Assembly (NCBI GenBank): GCA_043809645.1
Contig: JBDROX010000007.1
Span: forward strand, 1-50,146
Source of the DNA: JBDROX01 sp043809645
GTDB lineage: Bacteria; Patescibacteriota; Patescibacteriia; Magasanikbacterales; UBA922
Direction of reading: 5' to 3'
DNA length: 50,146 nucleotides
Numbering within the stretch: position 1 is the first letter of the stretch; every line of letters starts with the position of its first letter. Positions 8,509 through 16,995 of this stretch are shown in pieces. Position numbers and translations under genes: made by a program. The notes below the pieces were generated by a model. It did no database searches. It was not told where the DNA came from and saw only the letters and a list, made by a program, of their open reading frames with translations.

Positions 8509-8916
8509 GTGAGCTGGCATCGTCATAAGTTCGGACACCTGTCCCCGAGTGATCATACGAACTTTCCACCGAAAGTGGAGTGGGCTGGGACTGTACGCGA
8601 TCATCTCTGGTATGGCTACGGGCTCGATGAGATGGAGCGGCGTGCAGGTCATGCCCTGATTGCCACCAACCAGATCTACACGGTCGTGCAAGGGCGCATC
8701 TGGATTGAAGTCGAGCATGCAGGGCTGTGTGAGAAGATTCTGCTCACAGATCACATGAGCCTCTTCAACGGCAAGTTGGTCTGGCACACAGTCTGGACAG
8801 ACGACCACGAGTCAATCCTTATGGTGCTCGCGGACAACGAGTACGATCGTGATCAGCTCTACATCGAGGACAGAGAAGAGTGGCAGAGACTTACTGCCCT
8901 TACTGTCCTTACTTAG
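8509..8916 (+). CDS. FdtA/WxcM-like sugar 3,4-ketoisomerase cupin (GC-rich island A)
   Basis: 135 residues from GTG 8509, the first possible start in frame, though coding-like codons continue upstream (see the site at 8426). The C-terminal part, YTVVQGRIWIEVE then NGKLVWHTVW then MVLADNEYDRDQLYI, follows the pattern of dTDP-4-keto-6-deoxyhexose 3,4-ketoisomerases. The motif RRAGHAL corresponds to the family RGxHAHK, keeping the first catalytic His and replacing the second by Leu, so activity is uncertain. Its GC-rich codons differ sharply from rmlB and its neighbours, pointing to recent acquisition. It lies between two terminators as a one-gene unit. A role in making a modified deoxysugar fits the location. 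Confidence 0.65.
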   Translation: MSWHRHKFGHLSPSDHTNFPPKVEWAGTVRDHLWYGYGLDEMERRAGHALIATNQIYTVVQGRIWIEVEHAGLCEKILLTDHMSLFNGKLVWHTVWTDDHESILMVLADNEYDRDQLYIEDREEWQRLTALTVLT

Positions 8917-8925
8917 GAAGAAGGA

Positions 8926-8979
8926 AGTGCCCCATAGACTCTGATTGAATTATTTGCTTGCTTTCAGAGATGGGGCGCT
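8926..8979 (+). other. RNA stem-loop directly after island A gene
   Basis: AGTGCCCCAT (8926-8935) pairs with ATGGGGCGCT (8970-8979), followed inward by CTCTGA (8939-8944) with TCAGAG (8964-8969), a 3-nt bulge and a 19-nt loop. One pair is a U-G wobble that forms only in the plus-strand transcript. It lies 9 nt after the stop and has no T tract, so it is distinct from the terminator that follows; 3'-end protection is one possible role. Confidence 0.6.
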
Positions 8980-8982
8980 GAC

Positions 8983-9011
8983 AAAAAAAGCTCTATACAG
9001 GGCTTTTTTTT
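8983..9011 (+). terminator. Rho-independent terminator of island A
   Basis: AAAGCTC pairs with GGGCTTT around a 6-nt loop (TATACA), with a U-G pair, and runs into eight T residues. Confidence 0.75.
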
Positions 9012-9020
9012 GTTGCTATA

Positions 9021-9050
9021 TTGACAGAATCGTTACAATGTTGTTACTTT
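9021..9050 (+). promoter_or_regulatory. Promoter candidate for the Cys-rich lipoprotein gene
   Basis: TTGACA (9021-9026) is a perfect -35. The best -10 is TACTTT (9045-9050) with an 18-nt spacer, which is weak. The leader to ATG 9133 would be about 75 nt. Confidence 0.35.
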
Positions 9051-9132
9051 TGGTGGGAAGTGGCTGATTGTCTCTGGCCGCGCAATTCACAGGGCAAGTT
9101 GAGTACTTGCATCAATCAGGAGGAACTGAGAC

Positions 9133-10671
9133 ATGAGGAACGCTCTTTTTAATATCTTCGTGGCTAGTGTTTTCACGATCGCCTGCAGCGACCCGGGCGG
9201 AAGCCAGGGGACGCTCCAGCAGATGCCCAAGTCATGCGACGACGGCATCTCATGTACGGCGGATTACACCGCTGCGGACGGTTCATGCGTCCACATCCCG
9301 CAGGGGAGCTGCTGCCAGGATGACCTGGACTGCAGTGATGGCAACCCGTGCACCGAGGACAACTGCAGATCCGATGGAAGTTGTCAGTACGTCGAGCTGG
9401 TCTGCGACGACGGCATCGACTGTACGGTGGACTCCTGCATCGCCGAGGCCGACGACGCGGTGTGTGTCTTCAAGCGCGATAACTCGCTCTGCTCCACGGA
9501 CATGGTGTGTTCGGAGTGGGCACGCGGTTGCGCCGAGTGTCAGGACTACAAGGACTGCGACGACGGCAACAAGTGCACGTACGACAGCTGCAACTACGAC
9601 ACCGGCATCTGCGAGAACAGGCCGAACGAGTGTGAGTCCACCGCGTACGGTGTTGAGTATGCGTGCAACCCGGAAACTGGCGGTTGTGAGCCCGATGGGG
9701 TGGAGTGTCTGACCAACTGGTACTGCAAGGACGGTGACCCTTGTACCGACGACGCGTGCAACCCCACGACAGGGAAGTGCGAGAACGTCTACGACGAGCT
9801 CTGCATCCCATGCACGGATGAGAACTCCACTGCGGTCTGCCCTGAGCACATCACGTGCAAGGGGCCGAAGACGGCTGCGCAGTACACAGGCCTGTGCAAT
9901 GCAAGCCTTGGCAAGTGCGAGTATTTCACCCCGCACTGCCAGGATGGCGCGTGTGTCATCCGAAACTGCGTCGAAGGCGCTGGGTGCGTCGATGAGCCCA
10001 AGTGCACTGGTTGTAATGGATGCTACGCCGAGACAGGTGAATGTCTGCCTGAGCTGGCTAACGGCTGGGCATGCGATGACGAGGACCCGTGTACCAAGAA
10101 CGACACCTGCCAAGCAGGGTGGTGCGCTGGCAACGAGATCGTGTGTAATGATGGGAATGAGTGTACCGACGACACATGTTCCCCGGCAAACAACGGACCT
10201 TTCTCCGGCGGAGGGGGTCCAGCTAATCTTTCATGCTCGTATGAGAACAATGGCACTGCCGAGTGCATAGCGCCGAAGATTGGCTTCCAGTGTCAGACTC
10301 AGGATGGCCAGTCATTCCTGGGCTGGAGGTATTACATCTTCAGCGGTGGTCCGAATACGGAGAGTAAAGGTATTTTATTCAGTGACCAGACCAATGAGAA
10401 GACAACCATCGAGGGTGCCTACGCGGGATGGGGCTTCAACAGGGTCTGCTTCACCATCGAGGTAGCAGAACCTACTGCAGACGACTGGGGTATGTCCTAT
10501 TATCCACCGCAGTATCTCGGCCAGGAGCACTGCAGCTGCTTGGTTAACGACGTGGATACGCCGGACATAATGACTTATATGGAAAGCGTTCTCACGCAGA
10601 GTGTGTACGGATATGACCAACCGTTCACCTACAAGCTGGAAGAAATTCCGGTTATCTGCTGCAAGTTGTAG
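9133..10671 (+). CDS. Cysteine-rich repeat lipoprotein (GC-rich island B)
   Basis: 512 residues starting at ATG 9133 behind AGGAGG (9118-9123). The N-terminus is a short hydrophobic signal ending in FTIAC18, a plausible though imperfect lipobox, so the protein is probably a surface lipoprotein. Residues ~33-340 hold many repeats of the form CDDGIxCTxDxC / DGNPCTEDNC with dozens of cysteines; the last ~150 residues are a different domain with fewer Cys. This repeat style is familiar from myxobacterial and other deltaproteobacterial surface proteins (recalled, not searched). Strongly GC-rich codons and a Shine-Dalgarno contrast with the flanking genes and suggest horizontal origin. It has its own terminator. 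Function unknown; adhesion or binding is possible. Confidence 0.8.
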   Translation: MRNALFNIFVASVFTIACSDPGGSQGTLQQMPKSCDDGISCTADYTAADGSCVHIPQGSCCQDDLDCSDGNPCTEDNCRSDGSCQYVELVCDDGIDCTVDSCIAEADDAVCVFKRDNSLCSTDMVCSEWARGCAECQDYKDCDDGNKCTYDSCNYDTGICENRPNECESTAYGVEYACNPETGGCEPDGVECLTNWYCKDGDPCTDDACNPTTGKCENVYDELCIPCTDENSTAVCPEHITCKGPKTAAQYTGLCNASLGKCEYFTPHCQDGACVIRNCVEGAGCVDEPKCTGCNGCYAETGECLPELANGWACDDEDPCTKNDTCQAGWCAGNEIVCNDGNECTDDTCSPANNGPFSGGGGPANLSCSYENNGTAECIAPKIGFQCQTQDGQSFLGWRYYIFSGGPNTESKGILFSDQTNEKTTIEGAYAGWGFNRVCFTIEVAEPTADDWGMSYYPPQYLGQEHCSCLVNDVDTPDIMTYMESVLTQSVYGYDQPFTYKLEEIPVICCKL

Positions 10672-10699
10672 CAGAAGAGCAAGGAGGACAAGGAGACGT

Positions 10700-10733
10700 C
10701 CTGCACCTACGACTTTCGAGTTGTGGGTGCAGG
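10700..10733 (+). other. RNA stem-loop after island B gene
   Basis: CCTGCACCTACGAC (10700-10713) pairs over 14 bp with GTTGTGGGTGCAGG (10720-10733) around a 6-nt loop (TTTCGA). Two pairs are G-U in the plus-strand RNA. It starts 28 nt after the stop and lacks a T tract; a separate terminator follows 6 nt later. Confidence 0.6.
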
Positions 10734-10739
10734 ATAAGG

Positions 10740-10767
10740 AAAAAAAGCCTAATTATAGGCTTTTTTT
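10740..10767 (+). terminator. Rho-independent terminator of island B
   Basis: A7-GCCTA pairs perfectly with TAGGC-T7 around loop ATTA; the symmetrical A and T runs make it potentially bidirectional. Confidence 0.85.
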
Positions 10768-10772
10768 GTTAC

Positions 10773-10801
10773 TTGATTTTTTGGCTGAGATAAGGTAAAA
10801 T
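10773..10801 (+). promoter_or_regulatory. Promoter for the glycosyltransferase operon
   Basis: TTGATT (10773-10778) and TAAAAT (10796-10801) are 17 nt apart. The start site near 10808 gives a short leader to ATG 10824, with no Shine-Dalgarno. Confidence 0.55.
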
Positions 10802-10823
10802 CTTTATAGATTGTTGAAAATAT

Positions 10824-11444
10824 ATGTTTCAAAAAAGAGGTTGGCCAAAGAAAAGAAGAAATTTATTCCTCCTGTATTTTTCAGTGTATTTTGTCATTCC
10901 AACACTTGTTGTTATTGAATTGCTCGAAGAAATTTCACCTTGGTCAGTAGAAAATAATGATTTGATTATTTTTATACTCATTGGTACAGGAATATACGCA
11001 TTTATTTATACACTTAGACACTGGCCAAAGGGTGATGTTGAGATGCTTCAATTATTTTTGCCATATGTGGTTTCTCTTGTCTTGGCTGTTGGTATTTCTG
11101 GTGCAGAAGGTTTGAAATCGATTTTTGTTCTACATGGCCTCATAAACCTACTTGGTCTGTGGCTTGGAGTTTCTGGCTCTGTTATTGTGAGGGGAATTAC
11201 AGATAAGAAAAAAGGGAAACGAGTATTTAGAATTCAAAATAGAAACTATTTTGAATATCATCCTTTTTGGATAGTGCTTGTGATATTTGTATATGCAACA
11301 TGTATACTTATTACATTTCTTGTCTTTTATATAAAAAATCTTGAGCTCTCTCCAGTATATTTTGGTTTGTATGTCCTGTTTTCAATCGCTATGATTGCTC
11401 TCACACACTATAAGTATACATCCTCTGGAAAGATGTTTGAATAA
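10824..11444 (+). CDS. Hypothetical membrane protein, 206 aa
   Basis: Unrecognised. A basic N-terminus (KRGWPKKRRN) precedes about six hydrophobic helices, with a charged cytoplasmic-looking loop near residues 128-148 (ITDKKKGKRVFRIQNRN). It is the first gene after a good promoter and is followed after 3 nt by the first of four GT2 genes, so it is probably cotranscribed with them. A part in surface polysaccharide synthesis or export is possible from context only. Confidence 0.65.
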   Translation: MFQKRGWPKKRRNLFLLYFSVYFVIPTLVVIELLEEISPWSVENNDLIIFILIGTGIYAFIYTLRHWPKGDVEMLQLFLPYVVSLVLAVGISGAEGLKSIFVLHGLINLLGLWLGVSGSVIVRGITDKKKGKRVFRIQNRNYFEYHPFWIVLVIFVYATCILITFLVFYIKNLELSPVYFGLYVLFSIAMIALTHYKYTSSGKMFE

Positions 11445-11447
11445 TTT

Positions 11448-12302
11448 ATGGATTTATCTATTATTACAGTCACATGGAATGCAGAAAAGGAGATTGGGCG
11501 CCAGATCCAGTCTGTTTTTTCTGGGTGTAAGAATATTGATTGCGAGATTATTATTTCTGATAATGGGTCGTCTGATTCTACAGTAGAATTGATTCGAAAG
11601 CAGTTTTTAGAAGTTGTAGTTATTGAAAACAAAGAAAATATTGGATTTGGAGCAGCGAACAATAGATGTGTTCAAATAGCAAAAGGTGAATTTATTTTAT
11701 TTCTCAATCCTGATATGAAAGTAGAGGAAGGGAGTTTGGATACTATTATTGATTGGATGAGGATACATTCAAGTATTGGTATTGCTAGTCCGAAGCTTAT
11801 TGATGAAAATGGAAATTTCAATTGGGACGCTAGTCCTAGGAGGTTTCCAAAAGTTTGGGAGCAGGTTGCGCTTATACTAAAGCTCCCTCATTTATTTCCA
11901 AAGATTCTTGATTCATACTACATGAGAGACCTAGACCCAGATAAGGAACAGGAGGTTGATTCTGTGCGCGCTGCTTTTATTATTGTGAGGAGAGAATTGA
12001 TAGAAAGGCTTGGGTGGGCGTTTGATCCAAGATATTTTATTTGGTTCGAGGATGTAGATATCTGTCGTGAATGTAAAAAGAATGGTTTCAAGCTTGTATA
12101 TACACCAGTGATATCCTGTATAGATTATGTGGGGCAGAGTTTTAAAAAAAGAAAAACTCTTTGGAAACAGAAACAATTCACAAAGTCTATGCTCCAGTAT
12201 TTTCAGAAGTGGGAACCTTGGTACAAGTGGATATGGATTGCTCTAGTACGACCAGTCGGTATCTTACTTGCCTGGGTCCATGATTTTTTTGTAAAGAAAT
12301 AG
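11448..12302 (+). CDS. GT2 glycosyltransferase (1 of 4)
   Basis: 284 residues. The GT-A nucleotide-sugar fold is clear: SIITVTWN at the N-terminus, SDNGSSDST (37-45), NIGFGAANN (64-72) and the DxD-equivalent N87-P-D89. The catalytic-base region IWFEDVDIC lies near residue 201. This is the rhamnosyltransferase-like branch of GT2, fitting the dTDP-rhamnose genes nearby. It sits 3 nt after the membrane protein and 1 nt before the next GT2. Donor and acceptor cannot be assigned. Confidence 0.88.
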   Translation: MDLSIITVTWNAEKEIGRQIQSVFSGCKNIDCEIIISDNGSSDSTVELIRKQFLEVVVIENKENIGFGAANNRCVQIAKGEFILFLNPDMKVEEGSLDTIIDWMRIHSSIGIASPKLIDENGNFNWDASPRRFPKVWEQVALILKLPHLFPKILDSYYMRDLDPDKEQEVDSVRAAFIIVRRELIERLGWAFDPRYFIWFEDVDICRECKKNGFKLVYTPVISCIDYVGQSFKKRKTLWKQKQFTKSMLQYFQKWEPWYKWIWIALVRPVGILLAWVHDFFVKK

Positions 12303-12303
12303 T

Positions 12304-13338
12304 ATGAAGAAACTTTCAGTTCAACTCGTGACCTGGAATGGAGAAAAGTATATTCAATTTCTTTTTGAATCACTGCGAAATCAAACTTTCAAAGATTTTT
12401 CTTTGTATATTTGGGATAATGATTCGTCTGATGGTACTGTGGAGACTATTGAAAAAGAAATTGTTGAAATGGATAATGTTAGTTTTGAAAAGCATTCTGA
12501 AAATATTGGATTTGCTGGTGGGCATAATGAAGTCTTCAAAAAGACTCAGAGTAATTTTGTTCTTCTGCTGAATCAGGATATGTATTTAGAACCTGATTGC
12601 TTGGAAAAGATAGTTAGTTTCATGGACAAGAATGAAGATGTTTCTGCATGTTCTCCACGACTCATGATGTGGAAGTTTGAGAAAGGGAAGACCGGTTTCA
12701 CAGACAAAATAGACAGCTTGGGTTTAAAAGTATTTCGAAATAGGCGAGTTATTGAGTTATATACGGGAGTGGATTGGTATGATCCTATGAACGATGAACT
12801 AAGAACTAAGGACTCATTGGAAGTGTTTGGTGTATCTGGGGCTTTTCCAATGTATCGCCGAGACGCACTTGCAGAAGTGGCTTTCGAAGATGGGAGTTTT
12901 CTTGATGCTGAATATCACTCATACAAGGAAGACGTTGATCTTGCATATCGCCTGAGGCAGATTGGCTCAAAGGCATATGTTCTCACAGATGTAGTAGCCT
13001 TTCATGATAGATCAGGCGCTGGTCCAAAGGATCTGACAGACACCGATGCTGCCAAGAACAAGAAAAAACAGTCGTCATTGGTGAAGTATCATAGTTACAA
13101 GAATCATTTCATGACACTCTATAAGAATGAATACTGGCAGAATCTCCTTCTTGATTTTATTTTCATAAAATGGTATGAATTGAAGAAGTTCGTGTGGTTT
13201 CTAATGTACGATAGAACTGTTTTGAAGGGTCTAAGAGAAGTTTGGAAACAAAGGAAATTACTCAGGAAGAAGAGAAAAAGAATTATTGCTTCAAGAAAAA
13301 TTAGTTGGAAGGAAATGAGATTTTGGTTTCAAAAATAG
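12304..13338 (+). CDS. GT2 glycosyltransferase (2 of 4)
   Basis: 344 residues with the same GT-A pattern: VQLVTWNGEKYI (6-17), DNDSSDGT (38-45), NIGFAGGHN (67-75), N90-Q-D92 and HSYKEDVDLAYRLR as the acceptor/base motif. The C-terminal ~80 residues are highly basic with an aromatic hydrophobic stretch, consistent with membrane association. Start ATG 12304 is 1 nt after the preceding stop. Confidence 0.88.
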   Translation: MKKLSVQLVTWNGEKYIQFLFESLRNQTFKDFSLYIWDNDSSDGTVETIEKEIVEMDNVSFEKHSENIGFAGGHNEVFKKTQSNFVLLLNQDMYLEPDCLEKIVSFMDKNEDVSACSPRLMMWKFEKGKTGFTDKIDSLGLKVFRNRRVIELYTGVDWYDPMNDELRTKDSLEVFGVSGAFPMYRRDALAEVAFEDGSFLDAEYHSYKEDVDLAYRLRQIGSKAYVLTDVVAFHDRSGAGPKDLTDTDAAKNKKKQSSLVKYHSYKNHFMTLYKNEYWQNLLLDFIFIKWYELKKFVWFLMYDRTVLKGLREVWKQRKLLRKKRKRIIASRKISWKEMRFWFQK

Positions 13339-13342
13339 GAAT

Positions 13343-14176
13343 ATGAAAGACATTAGTATCGTGATTGTGAATTATAAGATGAAGGAAGACATAGAGAAAT
13401 GCCTTGTTTCTTTGTATAAAGATATTGAGGGGCTTCCACTGGACATTGGAGTTGTTGTAGCTGATAATCATTCTGAAGATGGAATTGACGATTTATTGCG
13501 GGAGAAGTTTCCAAACGTAGAAGTAATTATACAGGAAACAAATCCTGGATTTGGAACATCACAGAATGCTGGCATGAAGAGAAGTGAGGCATCATATTAT
13601 TTTGTATTGAATCCAGATACTGTTTTTTCATCAGATTCTTCTATCATCGCTAGAATGCACTCCTTCATGGAAGAGTATAAGAAGATTGGGATGATTGGTC
13701 CAAAGATCATTTATCCTGATGGGTCGCTTCAGTACTCATGTTGGAGATTTCCAAAACATTTGCAGCCGCTCTACCAGAGGACCAAGCTTGGGAAGACAAA
13801 GAGGGGGAAAAAGAGAGTCGATCATCATCATATGACGGCATTTGACCATAATGAAACTCGACCAGTCGACGCGATTATGGGCTCTGCAATGTTTGCCCGC
13901 AATGAAGCTGTCAAAGACGTTGGAGTGTTTGATGAGCGATATTGGATGTACTATGAGGATATTGATTGGTGTTTACGGATGTGGGAGGCTGGCTGGCCAG
14001 TTTATTATGTTCATGATATTGTGATTATACATGCACATGGTAGGGGAAGCGCAAAGGTGTCTGGTGTTTTCAAAGCATTTATCAAAAATAAGCTTGCACG
14101 AGTTCATATCTACAGCTGGCTCAAGTTCATTTGGAAATGGAAAGGGAGGGTAAAACTCTATACCACGAAAACATAG
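13343..14176 (+). CDS. GT2 glycosyltransferase (3 of 4)
   Basis: 277 residues: SIVIVNYKMKEDI at the N-terminus, ADNHSEDGIDD (40-50), NPGFGTSQNAG (67-77), N90-P-D92 and YWMYYEDIDWCLRMWEAGW near residue 206, the usual ED-box of this family. It starts 4 nt after GT2 number 2. The motif set is that of rhamnosyl/mannosyl-type GT2 enzymes. Substrates unknown. Confidence 0.88.
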   Translation: MKDISIVIVNYKMKEDIEKCLVSLYKDIEGLPLDIGVVVADNHSEDGIDDLLREKFPNVEVIIQETNPGFGTSQNAGMKRSEASYYFVLNPDTVFSSDSSIIARMHSFMEEYKKIGMIGPKIIYPDGSLQYSCWRFPKHLQPLYQRTKLGKTKRGKKRVDHHHMTAFDHNETRPVDAIMGSAMFARNEAVKDVGVFDERYWMYYEDIDWCLRMWEAGWPVYYVHDIVIIHAHGRGSAKVSGVFKAFIKNKLARVHIYSWLKFIWKWKGRVKLYTTKT

Positions 14177-14181
14177 CTTTT

Positions 14182-15285
14182 ATGGAAGAACAGAAACCAA
14201 AAATTGCAATTGTGTATCTATCGTTTCACTGCGAACCGTATATTGATGATGTCGTGAGTGCACTAAAGAAATTGACTTATCCAAAAGACAGGATAGAATT
14301 CATTATTGTAGATAATCCACACCCGAAGCATGGATCTTCTGTTCGATTTATTCAGGATAATGTCATGCGTCTTTCTGGAAAGGAAATACCTCATGTGACA
14401 CTCATACCACAGAGTGAGAATACTGGATTTGCTGGTGGAAACAATGCAGGTGTTCGGTGGGCGCTAGAACACGATTTTGATTATGTCTATTTTCATAATA
14501 ATGATGGGTTCATGGCGGCCAATAGCCTGGAACCAATTGTAGAGGCAATGGAAGATGATCTGTCTGTTGGTGCAGCCCAATCACTCCTTCTACTCCATCC
14601 AGAAACTGAACTTATAAACTGTACTGGAAACTCATTCCAGTATCTTGGGTTTGGATTCTGTGATGAGTATAGAACGAAGATTGATGAGATTGAACTTCCT
14701 CAGCTCAAGGAGATCGCATATGCCAGCGGTGCAGCATTCCTCATTCGCACAGACAGTATTCGAAAGTACGGATCATGGGATGAGGATTTTTTTCTCTACC
14801 ATGAGGATCTAGAGTGGGCATTTCGTCTACGTTCAGTAGGAAAGAAGATCGTGCTTGTTCGAGACTCAATCTTTTATCACAAGTACCAGTTTAGTAGGAG
14901 TATAGAGAAGTTCTATTGGATGGAACGGAATAGATACGGTGTTATGTTTATGTTCTTTCGTTGGCCAACATTATTGCTTCTTTTGCCAATGGCGATTCTT
15001 CTTGAATTTGGTCTTTGGTTTTTCAGCATTATCAATGGGTATTTCGATAAACGTGTAGAGTTATATAAGTATTGGCTAAAACCCAAGCACTGGAAGTTCT
15101 GGTATGGAAAGAGAAAAAGAATACAGAAAATTAGAAAGGTAACAGACGGGTATTTACTTAAATATTCAGTACCAGGAATTTACTTTCAAGATAAATCAGT
15201 AGACAATCCACTCGTAAGGTATGTTGCAAATCCTGTCTTGACTGTGTACTATTGGGTGGTAGTGAAAGTTTTGATTTGGTGGTAG
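14182..15285 (+). CDS. GT2 glycosyltransferase with C-terminal membrane segment (4 of 4)
   Basis: 367 residues from ATG 14182, five bases after the preceding stop; an in-frame ATG at 14131 overlaps the previous gene and lacks conserved sequence. GT-A motifs: IAIVYLSFH, IIVDNPHPKHG, NTGFAGGNNAG (80-90), HNNDG (105-109) and FFLYHEDLEWAFRL. A hydrophobic helix (LLLLLPMAILLEFGLWFF) near residue 275 and a basic tail suggest anchoring to the cytoplasmic face of the membrane. Likely the last gene of the operon begun at 10824. Confidence 0.87.
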   Translation: MEEQKPKIAIVYLSFHCEPYIDDVVSALKKLTYPKDRIEFIIVDNPHPKHGSSVRFIQDNVMRLSGKEIPHVTLIPQSENTGFAGGNNAGVRWALEHDFDYVYFHNNDGFMAANSLEPIVEAMEDDLSVGAAQSLLLLHPETELINCTGNSFQYLGFGFCDEYRTKIDEIELPQLKEIAYASGAAFLIRTDSIRKYGSWDEDFFLYHEDLEWAFRLRSVGKKIVLVRDSIFYHKYQFSRSIEKFYWMERNRYGVMFMFFRWPTLLLLLPMAILLEFGLWFFSIINGYFDKRVELYKYWLKPKHWKFWYGKRKRIQKIRKVTDGYLLKYSVPGIYFQDKSVDNPLVRYVANPVLTVYYWVVVKVLIWW

Positions 15286-15321
15286 TGAAGCACAAGACAC
15301 AATATATATAGCACCAGGCAT

Positions 15322-15807
15322 ATGAATGAAAGAATAGAACATAGATTTATTATAGGCTCTGCAATTTTAGGCGGAACAACATTTTTTGTTCTCATATGTT
15401 TCGTGTTGTGGTTTTTCTGGTCAATGTTTGGGGGATATATTTATTCATATAACACGGATGGGGTACAAATTTCAAAGACCTGGGGGCTTCTCGTGAAACC
15501 CAAATTGACACGGAATGATAGTAGAAAATATATATTTGGTAATCATGATAGAGGAAATTCCTTTTTGACAAAGGGGACGTGTGAAAAAGCAGCGTATAGG
15601 TATATAGAAGAGGAAGGTTTTGATTCGTCTAGTAGTAGATATATATGTATGACTGAATGTCTCCCTTTTCATTTTTTAGAGCGTATCAATCAAATGGTAG
15701 ATTATGATAAACATTGTAAATTTTATGAAGAATGTGACGGGTCTGGTTGTAGTAAATTAATTGAAAGCAAAAATTTTCAAGAAACGCTTGAAAATTATAA
15801 ATTATAA
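15322..15807 (+). CDS. Hypothetical single-pass protein with Cys-rich outer domain
   Basis: 161 residues, unrecognised. One N-terminal helix (residues ~10-32) is followed by a ~125-residue domain with seven cysteines: CEKAAYRYIEEE, ICMTEC and HCKFYEECDGSGC. The pattern suggests disulfides or metal binding outside the cytoplasm. It lies 36 nt after the GT2 operon and 60 nt before rmlA. Confidence 0.55.
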   Translation: MNERIEHRFIIGSAILGGTTFFVLICFVLWFFWSMFGGYIYSYNTDGVQISKTWGLLVKPKLTRNDSRKYIFGNHDRGNSFLTKGTCEKAAYRYIEEEGFDSSSSRYICMTECLPFHFLERINQMVDYDKHCKFYEECDGSGCSKLIESKNFQETLENYKL

Positions 15808-15867
15808 ATTATAATATTTAGATTCGAAAGATACTTCGTCTAAAAAGGCTCAGGACAAATTGAAAAT

Positions 15868-16956
15868 ATGAAGATTAGAAAAGCAATTCTGACTGGAGGC
15901 GGTAGGGCAACTCGGCTGTATCCGATAACAACAACAATTAATAAACATTTACTTCCTTTGGCAAACAAACCAATGATTTTTCATGCTATAGAAAAAGTGG
16001 TTGAGGCAGGGGTCAAAGAAATATTTATAAATGTAAATCCTGGTGAGACAGAGCTACAGAAGTATATTGGTGATGGAGGGCACTGGGGTGTTAGCGTCAC
16101 TTTTTTCGAACAGACTGGTGGGCCACAGGGAATCGCTCATGTGGTGAGTGAGGCAAGAGATTTTATTGGAAATGATCCCTTCATTTTTTATCTGTCAGAC
16201 AATATTCTTCTCGGGAGTATCAAGGATATGGTAGATGAATTTAATAGTGGTGAGTATGACTGCATGCTTGCATTGTCAGAAGTCAAAGACCCAGAGAGAT
16301 TTGGTGTACCGATATTTGATGGTGACATTCTAATTGATGTTCATGAGAAACCAAAAAATCCTCCAAACAACTTCGCGGTTACAGGCATCTATCTCTATGG
16401 ACCAAAGATATTCTTCGAGGCTTTTGACAATATTGAGAAGAGCGATAGAGGGGAATATGAAATCTCGAGTATACATTCTTATTTTCTAAAAAATGGAAGA
16501 CTTGTTGGATATAAGGAAATCACTGGGTGGTGGAAGGATACAGGGAAGACAGATGATCTCCTGATTGCCAGTCGACTACTTCTCGACAAGCAAGAAGAAA
16601 GAAAGATACTACCAGGTGTTTCTGTTGATACAACGTCAATTATAGAGGGGAATGTGCGTATTGGTGTTGGGACGCAGGTCAAGAATAATGTGAGGATCAT
16701 TGGTCCAGCTATTATTGGTGAGAATTGTATTTTGAAGAATTGTATTATTGGTCCTTATGTCACTGTTGGGGCGGGAACAGAGATCTGCGATGCGACCATT
16801 AGAGATTCAATTGTTTTAGACAATGCTCTTATTGATTGCGACATTACAATTACAGATAGTCTACTTGGAAAGAAAGTCGAGATAAAACGCAGGGCGCACG
16901 ATGGTCCAGAAGTTCATAAGATGATTATCGGAGATCAGACAGTCATTGAATTATAA
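15868..16956 (+). CDS. rmlA: Long-form glucose-1-phosphate thymidylyltransferase (RmlA-like)
   Basis: 362 residues. The N-terminal nucleotidyltransferase domain has GGGRATRLYP (10-19) and the uridylyl/thymidylyl lysine K26 in TINKHLLPLANKPM; the C-terminal ~110 residues are left-handed beta-helix hexapeptide repeats (IEGNVRIGVG, VTVGAGTEICDATI). It makes dTDP-glucose (or another NDP-glucose) from glucose-1-phosphate, feeding RmlB at 6406. The length and the beta-helix tail match the long form common in archaea and CPR bacteria, which can also act on other sugar phosphates. Nucleotide specificity is inferred from the rmlB partner. Confidence 0.85.
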   Translation: MKIRKAILTGGGRATRLYPITTTINKHLLPLANKPMIFHAIEKVVEAGVKEIFINVNPGETELQKYIGDGGHWGVSVTFFEQTGGPQGIAHVVSEARDFIGNDPFIFYLSDNILLGSIKDMVDEFNSGEYDCMLALSEVKDPERFGVPIFDGDILIDVHEKPKNPPNNFAVTGIYLYGPKIFFEAFDNIEKSDRGEYEISSIHSYFLKNGRLVGYKEITGWWKDTGKTDDLLIASRLLLDKQEERKILPGVSVDTTSIIEGNVRIGVGTQVKNNVRIIGPAIIGENCILKNCIIGPYVTVGAGTEICDATIRDSIVLDNALIDCDITITDSLLGKKVEIKRRAHDGPEVHKMIIGDQTVIEL

Positions 16957-16982
16957 AAAACCTAGCTTAAACAGTTTTTTTG
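16955..16982 (+). terminator. Weak terminator between convergent genes
   Basis: A6C and GT7 flank a 12-nt loop between the convergent rmlA and PEGA genes. The stem is almost all A-T, so this is a weak call. Confidence 0.35.
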
Positions 16983-16995
16983 TTTTGAGAAATTT

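Noticed and set aside
9283..10113. 276-codon minus-strand ORF inside the Cys-rich lipoprotein gene
   Set aside because: A shadow of GC-rich sequence; the plus frame has a signal peptide, ribosome site and repeats.
8404..10740. Integron gene cassettes (gene plus attC-like stem-loop) for the GC-rich islands
   Set aside because: The stem-loops lack the RYYYAAC and GTTRRRY core sites, and no integrase is in the window.
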